This document shows positions 15,185 to 24,417 of a stretch of DNA of 46,292 nucleotides, in pieces; positions within the stretch are counted from its first letter, which is position 1; each line of letters begins with the position of its first letter. The stretch is from the NCBI GenBank assembly GCA_016293615.1, contig JAEDDX010000013.1:1-46292 (forward strand), in the 5' to 3' direction. The notes under the pieces are model-generated. The model saw nothing but the letters and a program-made list of their open reading frames with translations. It searched no databases and was not told where the DNA came from. The DNA comes from Acetatifactor sp. GTDB taxonomy: Bacteria > Bacillota > Clostridia > Lachnospirales > Lachnospiraceae. Position numbers and translations under genes: made by a program.

Positions 15185-18100
15185 GATAATGCGCGTGGCC
15201 TTTGAGATGGCGATCGCCGGAAGTGTTGCCATTACAGCAGTGATGGTGCTGCGCCTGCTTCTTCGAAGAGCGCCCAAAAAGTTCATCTGCTTTCTGTGGA
15301 TGATTGCAATGCTCCGGCTGGTGTGTCCCGTTGTGATAGAGGGTCCGGTTCCGGCTTTTTGGAGAACGGCCCGGGAGACGGAGGATGCGGGCGTGTCCGC
15401 AGAGGCTTCTCTGTCACAGAATCCCCAAAACGGAAATCTGTCACAGGAAAAACCCTCTGTCGCACAGGAAGACGGGCAGTTGGGCGAACTGCATTCCCCT
15501 GCGGATTTCTGGCTCAGTGAGGAGAACCGGTCGGCGCTTGAGACGACAGGCGAAGCAGGGCGGGAGGATGCCGCAGAACAAGGCAGGGACGGACTTTCCG
15601 CGCAGGAACAACTGCCTGCGGTTTGGGAAGACGGGGAAGCGGCAGCTGAAGTGGCGGAAGCTGTGATCGGTACCGGAAACACCGACAGCAGGCAGGGATT
15701 TTCCCCGAAGCCGGAGGCGGTTTTTGCCGCGGTGTGGCTGATCGGCGCAGCCGTTGCGCTGGCGCTTGCTTTGAGGCGTTATGCGGGAATTCGCAGAGGA
15801 TTGCGGAATGCGGTCTGTGTGGGAACGCAGAACGGATATGCGGTGAAGGAACACGATATGGCGGGACTGCCCGTTGCCTTCGGCGTGCTGCATCCGACCG
15901 TGTATGTGCCGGTTGGATTTATGGAGAGTGAAAGGGAAGCGTCCCGGGAACTGATACTTGCGCATGAGACAATGCATCTGCGCAGGAGAGACCCGCTTCT
16001 TAAGCTGGCCCTGACCTGTGTGCTCTGCCTGTACTGGTGGAATCCGCTCGTCTGGGTGATGGCGAGACTGCTGCAGCGTGATATCGAGATGGCCGTAGAT
16101 GAGGCTGTGCTGGATCGGTTTTCCGAAAAAAGGAGGCAGGAATATGCGAAGGTTCTGCTGTTCTATGCGGCGCGGGAGAGCGCGATTCTGCTGCCTGCCG
16201 CTTTCGGCAGAAGCGATACGGAGAAGCGTATCCGGAATATCTTACGATATAGAAAGCTGCCTGTTCCGGCGATAGCGGCAATCGTGATCGTCGTCGGTAT
16301 CAGCGCAGTCTGTCTGGTTACCGGACCGTCGGATGGAACGAAGACGCCTGAAAGTGAAAGCGAACAGCCGGGAATCGAACAGGAAAAAGACCCTGAAAAA
16401 GCGATGGGGGACGATAGGCTTTATGCCTCCCCGGAAGACTGGCAAAATGCCTGTCTGGAGCACTGGAAACACGAGACGACGGTGCTTGAACAATACGGAG
16501 TGGAAACACTTTATCCGCTTCAGATCAGAACCGTTGAGGATGTGAATATCAATGACCTATCTATGGGAAAGGTCTATGAGAGTGAATTTAGTGTGGCAGG
16601 TCTGCTGCCCGATTACAGTGTGGTTACCTTCCGCACGGACGCTAAGATCTGCAGACAGGAGGACGGCTACCACATCACGGATATCCGTTATGAGATATTG
16701 CCTGAGATTACGACGCTTGCGCAGGCCATCCGTGTGAATGTTCCTTTTTTACAGCATGTGCTCGAAGCGGAGGATGTGCCGTATTACCGGAGGGACAGTC
16801 AGCTTCGAGATGTGATCCGTCTGCAGGCGCAGGCGCTAAGACCTGAAGTATTTAAGCTGCTGCAGGAGCCTGTCACCGCTGTGGAGCATCTGCTTCGGCT
16901 AAAAGGCGGGACCGGCCGCTATGTGGAACAGTGGAAAGATCAAGGAATCGTAGAGTATACCTTTGCAGACGGAAGCGTGGTTCATTACAGTGTCACAGAA
17001 TGGATGGGTGTCTGGAGCCCGATGTTTGCCTGTGAGTACTATTGGGAGAAGAGTCCCGAACGAGAGAAAAACGATCGGGAATGGTTCGCGAAATGTGAAG
17101 AACTCAATGCTTCCCTGAAGCGACTGACTGCGGAGGACTTGCGTTCTGTTACACAGACCTATGATGCATCCCGGGATGCAGCGAATGAAGAGACAGAGGC
17201 ATACATTCTTCTGTCCGAGCTTCCGAATGAGGATGCTGCACTCTACGGCAAATACGGTCAGCAGACCATGGTGCTCCGCGTGGGGGACAGTGTCTATCCG
17301 ATCAGAATGCATTGGATGTCTCCCCAGATGTGGATTCCGCAGCTTTTTTCGGGCGATTATGACGGAGACGGAGACACGGAATATGCGCTGAAGACCCACA
17401 TGAAGACCGGAACCGGCGTCTCGGGTGATGAGCTGTATATCATAGAAGTCAACGGTGAGACGGCCGTGCTCCATGAATTTACCTTAAGAGACCGGCTGAC
17501 GCAGCTGGAGAGACTCCAGGTGACCTACACAGACAGCAGGAGCAATCAGGTGTGGCGTCGTTATCTGCAGGTTCAGGAGGATGGTGCGGGCGAAGAGCCG
17601 TGCTTCTTGAATCTTGACAGACTGTTGGACTCTCTGGGCGAGGATGCAGCGTTTGAAAGCCTGGAGTTTGGTGATGTCGAGAGCTTTTTCGACATGGACG
17701 GACAGTGGCTCTATGCGGTCAGCGGAGGAATTGCAACCAATGTGGTCGGTCCGATCCAATATGAATGCAGCGTTGAGGTTCTCTGCCCCGTGCAGTATCA
17801 GGCCGACGGTACCTTTACCCTCGGCAGGATGCAGCTGAAGCCGCGCTACACGCAAGGGTATGAACCTGTAGTTGAAAAGGAGGAAATTCCGGAGAAGGTT
17901 CTTACCGGACTGTTTGCCGACCTGACCCATGACGGAGTGAAGGATGAAATCGTGATAAGTATGACCTGTGCGGAGGACAGTACAGAAGAGTTCCGGACTC
18001 TGCTGAACCGGGGCGAGGTGTGTATTGTGCGCGTCTATGACGGCACGGAGCATTACTATGATGAAGAGAAATGGGCACTTACCGGAGGGTATGACACCAA

Positions 18101-18662
18101 ATGTGCCGGATGGGAGCAGGAGCTGAATGAGTCCATGGCCGGGGAAGGTATGGTGTTCGTTGTCCGCAGGAATCATCGGGAGTATCTGATGAAGCTGAGT
18201 GCCGGAAGCGGTCAGGGAGATTACAGTTTCCGATATGAAGTGCTGCGGCTTCTGCCGGAGCAGAACATGCCTTATGAGGTGGATGAATGCAGCGTGACGG
18301 TTTCTTTGAACGATCCGGATCCCGAGAATACGGAAAGAGCGATTCCCGTGGAGGAGATGCTTGCCTTTGCTGCAAAGCTGGATGACTGGATGCAGGAGAG
18401 TACCACGGTGGCAATTCTGGACGCTGAACTTGGCAGCTGTATCTATGGGGAAGAAGCTTCCGAATTTGAACCCCGGAGAATCTGGCAGCGCTTGGAACGG
18501 GAAATTGATGAACTGCTGTTTGATGCAGCTTTATCTTCTCAAAACCGGCTTCAGTGGACAGAAAAGGTACCCTTGGATCAAAACGCTGATTTGCGGGAAG
18601 TATTTCAGAATTTCAGAGAGCGGCTGAGAACGCTGTGGAATTTGCAGGGAAACCGGGAGTAA
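15177..18662 (+). CDS. BlaR1-type M56 membrane metallopeptidase with a giant external region
   Basis: Residues 1-385 are the M56 antirepressor: membrane helices, the zinc motif HETMH at 263-267, and a last helix near 361-383. A hydrophilic insertion of roughly 110 residues (Glu/Ser/Gln rich) sits between the second and third helices. Classical BlaR1 ends with a penicillin-binding domain of about 250 residues; here there are nearly 780 residues of another kind, including calcium-loop-like repeats GDYDGDGDTEYAL near 727 and ADLTHDGVKDEIV near 915, as in FG-GAP or VCBS-type proteins. No SxxK-SxN-KTG penicillin-binding set was seen. The stimulus is therefore unlikely to be a beta-lactam. Translation is coupled to the repressor gene. 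Confidence 0.8.
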   Translation: MSEIMRVAFEMAIAGSVAITAVMVLRLLLRRAPKKFICFLWMIAMLRLVCPVVIEGPVPAFWRTARETEDAGVSAEASLSQNPQNGNLSQEKPSVAQEDGQLGELHSPADFWLSEENRSALETTGEAGREDAAEQGRDGLSAQEQLPAVWEDGEAAAEVAEAVIGTGNTDSRQGFSPKPEAVFAAVWLIGAAVALALALRRYAGIRRGLRNAVCVGTQNGYAVKEHDMAGLPVAFGVLHPTVYVPVGFMESEREASRELILAHETMHLRRRDPLLKLALTCVLCLYWWNPLVWVMARLLQRDIEMAVDEAVLDRFSEKRRQEYAKVLLFYAARESAILLPAAFGRSDTEKRIRNILRYRKLPVPAIAAIVIVVGISAVCLVTGPSDGTKTPESESEQPGIEQEKDPEKAMGDDRLYASPEDWQNACLEHWKHETTVLEQYGVETLYPLQIRTVEDVNINDLSMGKVYESEFSVAGLLPDYSVVTFRTDAKICRQEDGYHITDIRYEILPEITTLAQAIRVNVPFLQHVLEAEDVPYYRRDSQLRDVIRLQAQALRPEVFKLLQEPVTAVEHLLRLKGGTGRYVEQWKDQGIVEYTFADGSVVHYSVTEWMGVWSPMFACEYYWEKSPEREKNDREWFAKCEELNASLKRLTAEDLRSVTQTYDASRDAANEETEAYILLSELPNEDAALYGKYGQQTMVLRVGDSVYPIRMHWMSPQMWIPQLFSGDYDGDGDTEYALKTHMKTGTGVSGDELYIIEVNGETAVLHEFTLRDRLTQLERLQVTYTDSRSNQVWRRYLQVQEDGAGEEPCFLNLDRLLDSLGEDAAFESLEFGDVESFFDMDGQWLYAVSGGIATNVVGPIQYECSVEVLCPVQYQADGTFTLGRMQLKPRYTQGYEPVVEKEEIPEKVLTGLFADLTHDGVKDEIVISMTCAEDSTEEFRTLLNRGEVCIVRVYDGTEHYYDEEKWALTGGYDTKCAGWEQELNESMAGEGMVFVVRRNHREYLMKLSAGSGQGDYSFRYEVLRLLPEQNMPYEVDECSVTVSLNDPDPENTERAIPVEEMLAFAAKLDDWMQESTTVAILDAELGSCIYGEEASEFEPRRIWQRLEREIDELLFDAALSSQNRLQWTEKVPLDQNADLREVFQNFRERLRTLWNLQGNRE

Positions 18663-18670
18663 GAAGCAGG

Positions 18671-18709
18671 ATGCCCCGGCTTTATGAGGAAATACAGGCA
18701 TCTTTTTTA
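18671..18709 (+). terminator. intrinsic terminator after the BlaR1-type gene
   Basis: GATGCC (18671-18676) pairs with GGCATC (18698-18703) and is followed by six T residues. Confidence 0.7.
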
Positions 18710-18815
18710 CAGGAGCTGTGAATCAGGCTGTTTCGTTAAAGTGATTGCAGTACTGCGTTTTGTTCCTCCGGGAATTCCCGCTATCCGTAATCTGCGAAAA
18801 AACGAAAAAAGCATC

Positions 18816-18844
18816 TTGACATTTGGGAGAATGCTGACTATACT
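18816..18844 (+). promoter_or_regulatory. promoter of the rimP-nusA-infB operon
   Basis: TTGACA (18816-18821), a 17-bp spacer and TATACT (18839-18844), a near-consensus sigma-A promoter 108 bp before rimP. Confidence 0.8.
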
Positions 18845-18869
18845 GTATATGATTCATAATGATTACTAG

Positions 18870-18898
18870 AGTAAGAGTGGCTGCAAGCCACTCTTACT
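18870..18898 (+). other. hairpin in the rimP operon leader
   Basis: AGTAAGAGTGGCT (18870-18882) pairs perfectly with AGCCACTCTTACT (18886-18898) around a 3-nt loop, some 20 nt after the likely transcription start. There is no T-run, so it is not a terminator. It could stabilise the 5' end or take part in control of the operon. Confidence 0.75.
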
Positions 18899-18951
18899 TG
18901 CATGTTGAGGACAAATTCTGGTAAAGCAGAAGAAAAAAGGGGGGCGTTTGG

Positions 18952-19416
18952 ATGTCCAGAAGAGAAGATTACGAAGCAAAGACAGAGGCACTCTTACTTC
19001 CCATTGCCGAGTCATTCGGCGTATCGGTCTATGATGTGGAATATATCAAAGAGGGAAGTGATTACTACCTTCGAGCCTTTATCGATAAGCCGGAGGGCGT
19101 AAATATCATCGACTGTGAGAATGTCAGCCGCGCATTGTCGGATGCATTGGACCGGGAGGATTTTATCGCGGAGAGCTATATTCTTGAGGTGAGCAGTCCC
19201 GGACTTGGCAGAACCCTGAAGAAGGATAAGCATCTCGCAGCCAGCATCGGACAGGAAGTGGAGATTAAGCTGTTTAAGCCCGTAGAGAATTGCAGGGAGT
19301 TTTCCGGCGAGCTGAAAGGGTTTGACGATGCGGGCATCACCATCTTGGATGGGGAGCAGGAGAGAACCTTTCCCAGGGGGCAGATCGCACTGATTCGTCT
19401 GGCATTTGATTTCTAG
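18952..19416 (+). CDS. rimP: ribosome maturation factor RimP
   Basis: RimP binds the 30S subunit during maturation. The 154-residue protein shows the family features: an N-terminal domain with VYDVEYIKEGSDYYLRAFID, the ILEVSSPGLGRTLKKDKHL motif near residues 80-98, and a C-terminal SH3-like beta barrel. It opens the conserved nusA operon and lies 63 bp before nusA. Confidence 0.95.
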   Translation: MSRREDYEAKTEALLLPIAESFGVSVYDVEYIKEGSDYYLRAFIDKPEGVNIIDCENVSRALSDALDREDFIAESYILEVSSPGLGRTLKKDKHLAASIGQEVEIKLFKPVENCREFSGELKGFDDAGITILDGEQERTFPRGQIALIRLAFDF

Positions 19417-19479
19417 ACAACAGAAAAACATATATCGAAAAGAGGTCGCAAGGACCGGAATGGAGGACAAGGAAAAGAA

Positions 19480-20616
19480 ATGAACAAGGAATTATTGGAG
19501 GCACTTGATATTCTGGAGAAGGAGAAGGAGATCAGCAAGGAAACATTGTTTGAGGCAATCGAGAACTCTCTTCTCACAGCATGCAGGAACCACTTCGGAA
19601 AGGCAGACAATGTCAAGGTGGAGATCAACCGCGAGACAGGAGACTTTCTGGTGTATGCTGAAAAGGAAGTCGTTGAGACTGCAGAGGATGTGGAAGACGA
19701 TATGCTGCAGATTTCTCTTGAGGATGCCAAGAAGATTTCCGTGAAGGCGGAGGTTGGCGATGTGATTCATGTGGAGATCAAGTCCAAGGAGTTCGGACGT
19801 ATCGCTACACAGAATGCGAAGAACGTCATCCTGCAGAAAATCCGCGAGGAAGAGAGAAGCGTTGTCTATAACCAGTATTACGAGAAGGAGAAGGACGTTG
19901 TCACCGGTGTTGTTCAGCGCTATATCGGTAAGAACATCAGCATCAATCTCGGCAAGGCAGACGCTATGCTCAATGAGAGCGAGATGGTAAAAGGAGAAGT
20001 ATTCAGGCCCACAGAGCGTATCAAGGTATATATTCTGGAAGTCAAGAGTACGCCCAAGGGACCCCGCATCAATGTCAGCCGCACGCATCCGGAGCTTGTC
20101 AAGAGACTGTTTGAGGCAGAGGTGACTGAGATCAAGGACGGTACCGTTGAGATCAAGAGCATTGCAAGAGAAGCAGGAAACCGTACCAAGATCGCGGTAT
20201 GGAGCAACAATCCCGATGTGGATGCGGTCGGAGCCTGTGTCGGCATGAACGGTGCGAGAGTGAACGCGATCGTGGAAGAGCTTCGCGGTGAAAAGATCGA
20301 TATCGTAAACTGGGATGAGAACCCCGGCTTGCTGATTCAGAACGCACTTTCCCCCGCTAAGATCGTAGCAGTATTTGCAGATCCCGAAGAGAAGACCGCG
20401 AAGGTGGTCGTTCCCGATTATCAGCTGTCTCTTGCAATCGGTAAGGAAGGTCAGAATGCAAGACTTGCCGCAAGACTGACGGGATACAAGATCGACATCA
20501 AGTCTGAGACCCAGGCGAAGGATGCACCCGGCTTCCGTTACGAGGACTACATGGATGAGGACGAGTACGAGGAGTACGAAGAGGGCGAATACAGCGACGA
20601 GACTGTTGAGGAGTAA
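19480..20616 (+). CDS. nusA: transcription termination/antitermination factor NusA
   Basis: NusA binds RNA polymerase and affects pausing, termination and antitermination. The 378 residues comprise an N-terminal polymerase-binding domain (1-125), an S1 domain (VVTGVVQRYIGKNISINL onward) and two KH domains with the signatures GACVGMNGARVNAIVEELRG and IGKEGQNARLAARLTGYKID. A short acidic tail (DEDEYEEYEEGEYSDETVEE) replaces the C-terminal repeats of proteobacterial NusA, as normal in Firmicutes. GGAGGA precedes the ATG. Confidence 0.96.
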   Translation: MNKELLEALDILEKEKEISKETLFEAIENSLLTACRNHFGKADNVKVEINRETGDFLVYAEKEVVETAEDVEDDMLQISLEDAKKISVKAEVGDVIHVEIKSKEFGRIATQNAKNVILQKIREEERSVVYNQYYEKEKDVVTGVVQRYIGKNISINLGKADAMLNESEMVKGEVFRPTERIKVYILEVKSTPKGPRINVSRTHPELVKRLFEAEVTEIKDGTVEIKSIAREAGNRTKIAVWSNNPDVDAVGACVGMNGARVNAIVEELRGEKIDIVNWDENPGLLIQNALSPAKIVAVFADPEEKTAKVVVPDYQLSLAIGKEGQNARLAARLTGYKIDIKSETQAKDAPGFRYEDYMDEDEYEEYEEGEYSDETVEE

Positions 20617-20622
20617 TGGTAT

Positions 20623-20895
20623 ATGGCAAAAAAGATTCCTTTGCGGCAGTGTGTGGGCTGCGGTGAGATGAAGGGAAAGAAGGACATGATCAGGGTCCTC
20701 AGAACGGCGGAAGATCAGATCTGTCTGGATGCCACAGGCAAAAAGAACGGCAGAGGAGCATATATATGCAGGGACAGGGAATGTCTGAAAAAAGCAGCAA
20801 AGAACAAAGGCCTGGAGCGCTCGTTTAAGATGAGCATACCTGCTTCGGTTTACAGCATGCTGGAGGAGGAATTTGACCATCTTGAAGCAGAATAA
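20623..20895 (+). CDS. rnpM: RNase P modulator RnpM (YlxR)
   Basis: A 90-residue YlxR protein with the RQCVGCGEMKGKKDMIRVLR motif and GRGAYICRDRECLKKAAKNK. The family was long annotated as nucleic-acid binding and has been reported to bind and inhibit RNase P RNA in Bacillus (RnpM). Its place between nusA and the L7Ae-like gene is invariant in Firmicutes. It begins 6 bp after the nusA stop; the ribosome binding site GAGGAG lies at the end of nusA. Confidence 0.9.
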   Translation: MAKKIPLRQCVGCGEMKGKKDMIRVLRTAEDQICLDATGKKNGRGAYICRDRECLKKAAKNKGLERSFKMSIPASVYSMLEEEFDHLEAE

Positions 20896-21208
20896 AGTAT
20901 TTTCGCTTTTGGGAATTGCTATGAGAGGACACAGGCTGGTCAGTGGAGAATTACAGACACTGGAGGCAATAAAGAAGGGCTCCGCCATGTTGATCATGAT
21001 AGCGGAGGATGCGTCTCCGAACACTGCTAAGCTATTTGCCGACAAATGTTCCTTTTATGAAGTGCCCGTCGTTACCTACGGAACGAAAGAGGAGCTGGGG
21101 CATGCCATCGGAAAGGATGAAAGGGCTTCAATCGGCATATGTGACGCAGGGTTGGCAGAAGCCGTCCGCAGAAGCATTGAGGCATCACAGCAGCCGTTTT
21201 TGAAATAA
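20873..21208 (+). CDS. L7Ae-family ribosomal/kink-turn protein (YlxQ)
   Basis: A 111-residue YlxQ protein of the L7Ae/L30e/S12e fold, expected to bind RNA kink-turns: KVFSLLGIAMRGHRLVSGEL, then MLIMIAEDASPNTAKLF and VPVVTYGTKEELGHAIGKDE. No ATG is available near the N-terminus; the TTG at 20873 has GGAGG 6 bp upstream within the end of rnpM, and a second TTG at 20882 is possible. The 23-bp overlap with rnpM suggests coupled translation. Confidence 0.88.
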   Translation: MTILKQNKVFSLLGIAMRGHRLVSGELQTLEAIKKGSAMLIMIAEDASPNTAKLFADKCSFYEVPVVTYGTKEELGHAIGKDERASIGICDAGLAEAVRRSIEASQQPFLK

Positions 21209-21219
21209 TGGAGGAAAGC

Positions 21220-24200
21220 ATGGCGAAAATTAGGATTCATGAACTCGCAAAAGAACTGGATAAATCAAGTAAGGATATATTGGGCTACCTGCAGGAGAAG
21301 GGCATCGAGGCCAAGTCTGCAAGCAGTTCGGTAGAGGATGCAGTCGCTGATACCGTGAGAAAGGCCTTCACAAAGGCGGAAAAGCCTGCGGCAGTGACGG
21401 AAAAAATCAAAACAAAGGAGGATGTTCAGCCTGTGAAGGAAGAGAACAAGCAGATTTCAACAGAGAAACCGGCAAAGGCTGACACAGTGGAAAACACCGC
21501 TCCCGCACAGGGAGATAAGGGTGCTGTGCCTAAAAAGAAAAAGACAATCATTTTTGTAAACAACGCCAATTCCAAAATGCCCGGGCAGCGTCCGGCACAG
21601 GGCGGCCAGGGCAGACCTCAGGGCAGCCAGAGCACAGGCCGTTACGGCCAGGGCGCAGGGCAGGGAGCGCAGGGCAAGCCTGCACGCGGAGGATTCGGAG
21701 ACAGAAAGCAACCCGGTCAGACCCAGACTGTACGCACTCCCATCAAACCGCTTACCCCTCCTTCCCCGACGCCTTCCGTACAGATGGTTTCTTCCAAGCC
21801 CCAGCCGAAGGCGCGTCCCGAGGCAGAGGCGCAGGAGGTAAAGAGCGCACCGGTACAGCCTGCACAGCAGCCCGCTGCGCAGAAGCCCGCGCAGGCGCAG
21901 CCCGCAGTACAGGCACCGGCAAGACCCACATCGGACAGACCGGAGAGACAGGAGAGACAGGACAGACCGATCAGGGACAGAAATGCCAGCGAGGGCAGAC
22001 CTCAGGGCGACAGACCCGTCAGGGACAATCGCTCTCAGGACGGACGCACGGGCGGCTACCAGGGTAACCGCGACGGTCGCAGCGGCGGTTATCAGGGCAA
22101 CCGTGACGGACGCACCGGCGGCTATCAGGGCAATCGCGACGGACGCACGGGCGGCTACCAGGGCAATCGTGAGGGAAAACCTCAGGGTGACAGACCCCAG
22201 AACGGTTTTCAGAGAGGCACAAGACCCGGCGCAGAAGGCGGCAGGGGCGAATGGAGAGGACCTGGCAGCGGACAGGGCGGCAATCGCGGCTTTAACGGTG
22301 CACCCCGTGACAACAGAAACGCAGGAGGCCAGGGCGGCTTCAGAGATAAGAGCCAGAACAGAGGCGGTTTCGGCGGCGATGTAGCGCCCGCTAAGGATAT
22401 CGAGAAGAAGCGCGAGGAAGATAAGAGACGCGCAAGCAGCCAGGAGAAGGACAAGAGATCCAAGAAGGATTACATGTACGAGGAAGACGAGGCTGCTAAG
22501 AACAAACCCGGACGCTTCATCAAGCCCGAGAAGAAAAAGGAAGAGGCTGTGGAAGAGGTAATCAAGGTGATTGTCCTTCCTGAGATGATTACCATCAAGG
22601 ATCTCGCAGACAAGATGAAGTTGCAGCCTTCCGCAATCGTGAAGAAGCTGTTCCTGGAGGGCCGTATCGTGACCGTGAACCAGGAGATCTCGTATGAGGA
22701 TGCCGAGGCGATCGCCATGGAATACGACATTCTCTGTGAGAAGGAAGTGAAGGTCGACGTCATCGAGGAACTCCTCAAGGAGGAAGAAGATGAGGAAGAA
22801 AACCTCGTGGAGAGACCTCCCGTAATCTGTGTCATGGGTCATGTTGACCATGGTAAGACATCCCTTCTGGATGCCATCAGAAAGACCAATGTAACCGATA
22901 AGGAAGCCGGCGGTATTACCCAGCATATCGGTGCCTATACTGTTACTGTCAACGACAGAAAGATCACCTTTCTCGATACGCCCGGACACGAAGCGTTCAC
23001 TGCAATGCGTATGCGTGGTGCAAATTCCACCGATATCGCAATCCTTGTGGTCGCAGCCGATGACGGCGTAATGCCTCAGACCGTCGAGGCGATCAATCAT
23101 GCGAAGGCAGCAGGCATCGAAATCGTTGTCGCAGTCAATAAGATCGATAAGCCTTCCGCAAATATCGAGAGAGTAAAACAGGAGCTGACCGAGTACGAGC
23201 TGATTTCCACCGACTGGGGCGGGACCACAGAGTTCGTTCCCGTATCCGCTAAGAGCGGCGAGGGTATTGAGGACCTGCTTGAGACCATCCTGCTGACCGC
23301 TGACATTCTGGAGCTGAAGGCGAATCCCGCGAGACGCGCTAGAGGTCTGGTCATCGAGGCGGAGCTGGATAAGGGACGCGGTCCCGTTGCCACCGTTCTG
23401 GTGCAGAAGGGTACTCTGCATGTGGGTGATTTCATCTCCGCAGGTGCCTGCCATGGTAAGGTAAGGGCAATGATCGACGACAAGGGTAGAAGAGTCAAAG
23501 AAGCGACTCCCTCCACACCCGTCGAGATCCTGGGCCTTTCGGATGTTCCCAGCGCAGGTGAGGTATTCCTTGCACATGAGAACGATAAGACGGCAAAGTC
23601 CTACGCAGAGACCTATCTGGCACAGAACAAGGAGAGAAAGCTGGAGGAGACCAAGGCCAAGATGTCCCTGGACGATCTCTTCTCCCAGATTCAGGAGGGC
23701 AACCTGAAGGAACTGAACCTGATCGTCAAGGCTGACGTACAGGGTAGCGTAGAGGCGGTAAAACAGTCTCTGACGAAGCTGACCAACGAGGAAGTTGTCG
23801 TTAAGTGCATCCACGGCGGTGTAGGTGCCATCAACGAGTCCGACGTAACGCTTGCCAGTGCCTCCAACGCCATCATCATCGGATTCAATGTCAGACCCGA
23901 TGCAACCGCGAAGGCAACCGCTGAGCGCGAGGGCGTCGATGTCAGATTGTATCGCGTCATTTACCAGGCAATCGAGGATATCGAGGCTGCCATGAAGGGC
24001 ATGCTGGATCCCGTGTTCGAGGAGAAGGTGATCGGCCATGCAGTCGTTCGTCAGATCTTCAAGGCTTCTCAGGTCGGCAATATCGCAGGTTCTTATGTGA
24101 CCGACGGTATCTTCCAGAGAAACTGTAAGATCCGTATCAGCCGCGAAGGCGAGCGGATCTACGAAGGCTCACTTGCTTCCCTGAAGCGCTTCAAGGACGA

Positions 24201-24312
24201 TGTCAAGGAAGTGAAGGAAGGCTACGAATGCGGACTTGTATTTGAAGGATTTGACCAGATCAGGGAAGATGATGTGGTAGAAGCATTTATTATGGTCGAA
24301 GTACCCAGATAG
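21220..24312 (+). CDS. infB: translation initiation factor IF-2
   Basis: IF-2 places initiator tRNA on the 30S subunit and promotes subunit joining. The 1030-residue protein has an N-terminal IF2N helix domain (IRIHELAKELDKSSKDILGY), then a disordered stretch of roughly 350 residues rich in Gly, Arg, Gln and Pro, a second IF2N domain near 450, and the GTPase with GHVDHGKTSLLDAI near 540, DTPGHEA and NKIDKP, followed by domains II, III and the fMet-tRNA-binding C-domain. It is longer than many IF-2 proteins because of the disordered stretch, which contains four 11-residue repeats. The ATG at 21220 (MAKIRIHEL) follows GGAGGA; an ATG four codons earlier overlaps that site. Confidence 0.95.
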   Translation: MAKIRIHELAKELDKSSKDILGYLQEKGIEAKSASSSVEDAVADTVRKAFTKAEKPAAVTEKIKTKEDVQPVKEENKQISTEKPAKADTVENTAPAQGDKGAVPKKKKTIIFVNNANSKMPGQRPAQGGQGRPQGSQSTGRYGQGAGQGAQGKPARGGFGDRKQPGQTQTVRTPIKPLTPPSPTPSVQMVSSKPQPKARPEAEAQEVKSAPVQPAQQPAAQKPAQAQPAVQAPARPTSDRPERQERQDRPIRDRNASEGRPQGDRPVRDNRSQDGRTGGYQGNRDGRSGGYQGNRDGRTGGYQGNRDGRTGGYQGNREGKPQGDRPQNGFQRGTRPGAEGGRGEWRGPGSGQGGNRGFNGAPRDNRNAGGQGGFRDKSQNRGGFGGDVAPAKDIEKKREEDKRRASSQEKDKRSKKDYMYEEDEAAKNKPGRFIKPEKKKEEAVEEVIKVIVLPEMITIKDLADKMKLQPSAIVKKLFLEGRIVTVNQEISYEDAEAIAMEYDILCEKEVKVDVIEELLKEEEDEEENLVERPPVICVMGHVDHGKTSLLDAIRKTNVTDKEAGGITQHIGAYTVTVNDRKITFLDTPGHEAFTAMRMRGANSTDIAILVVAADDGVMPQTVEAINHAKAAGIEIVVAVNKIDKPSANIERVKQELTEYELISTDWGGTTEFVPVSAKSGEGIEDLLETILLTADILELKANPARRARGLVIEAELDKGRGPVATVLVQKGTLHVGDFISAGACHGKVRAMIDDKGRRVKEATPSTPVEILGLSDVPSAGEVFLAHENDKTAKSYAETYLAQNKERKLEETKAKMSLDDLFSQIQEGNLKELNLIVKADVQGSVEAVKQSLTKLTNEEVVVKCIHGGVGAINESDVTLASASNAIIIGFNVRPDATAKATAEREGVDVRLYRVIYQAIEDIEAAMKGMLDPVFEEKVIGHAVVRQIFKASQVGNIAGSYVTDGIFQRNCKIRISREGERIYEGSLASLKRFKDDVKEVKEGYECGLVFEGFDQIREDDVVEAFIMVEVPR
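22039..22170 (+). repeat. four 33-bp tandem repeats inside infB
   Basis: Four consecutive units encode DGR(T/S)GGYQGNR. The units differ at synonymous positions (for example ACG/ACC, TAC/TAT), so they are under protein-level constraint or have diverged since duplication. They give IF-2 an arginine-glycine-tyrosine-rich disordered segment. Confidence 0.9.
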
Positions 24313-24417
24313 TCCCGTGAATCGGGCAGTTTCGACCTGTCAGACGGCAATACCGGGGAGAGTGCGGGGCACTCTTCCCGCTTGTCACATTTGCCGTTTC
24401 GAAGCAGAAAGGAATTT

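Noticed and set aside
15177..18662. Classical beta-lactam sensor BlaR1
   Set aside because: The M56 core is present but no penicillin-binding SxxK, SxN and KTG set was seen in the external region.
19492..21045. 517-codon frame antisense to nusA and rnpM
   Set aside because: Shadow of conserved genes with no ribosome binding site and no family features.
22039..22170. 33-bp repeats as a CRISPR-like array
   Set aside because: They are contiguous, in frame and encode part of IF-2.
21457..24039. 860-codon frame antisense to infB
   Set aside because: Long only because of infB codon bias; Leu/Cys-rich product, no start signal, full overlap with a certain gene.
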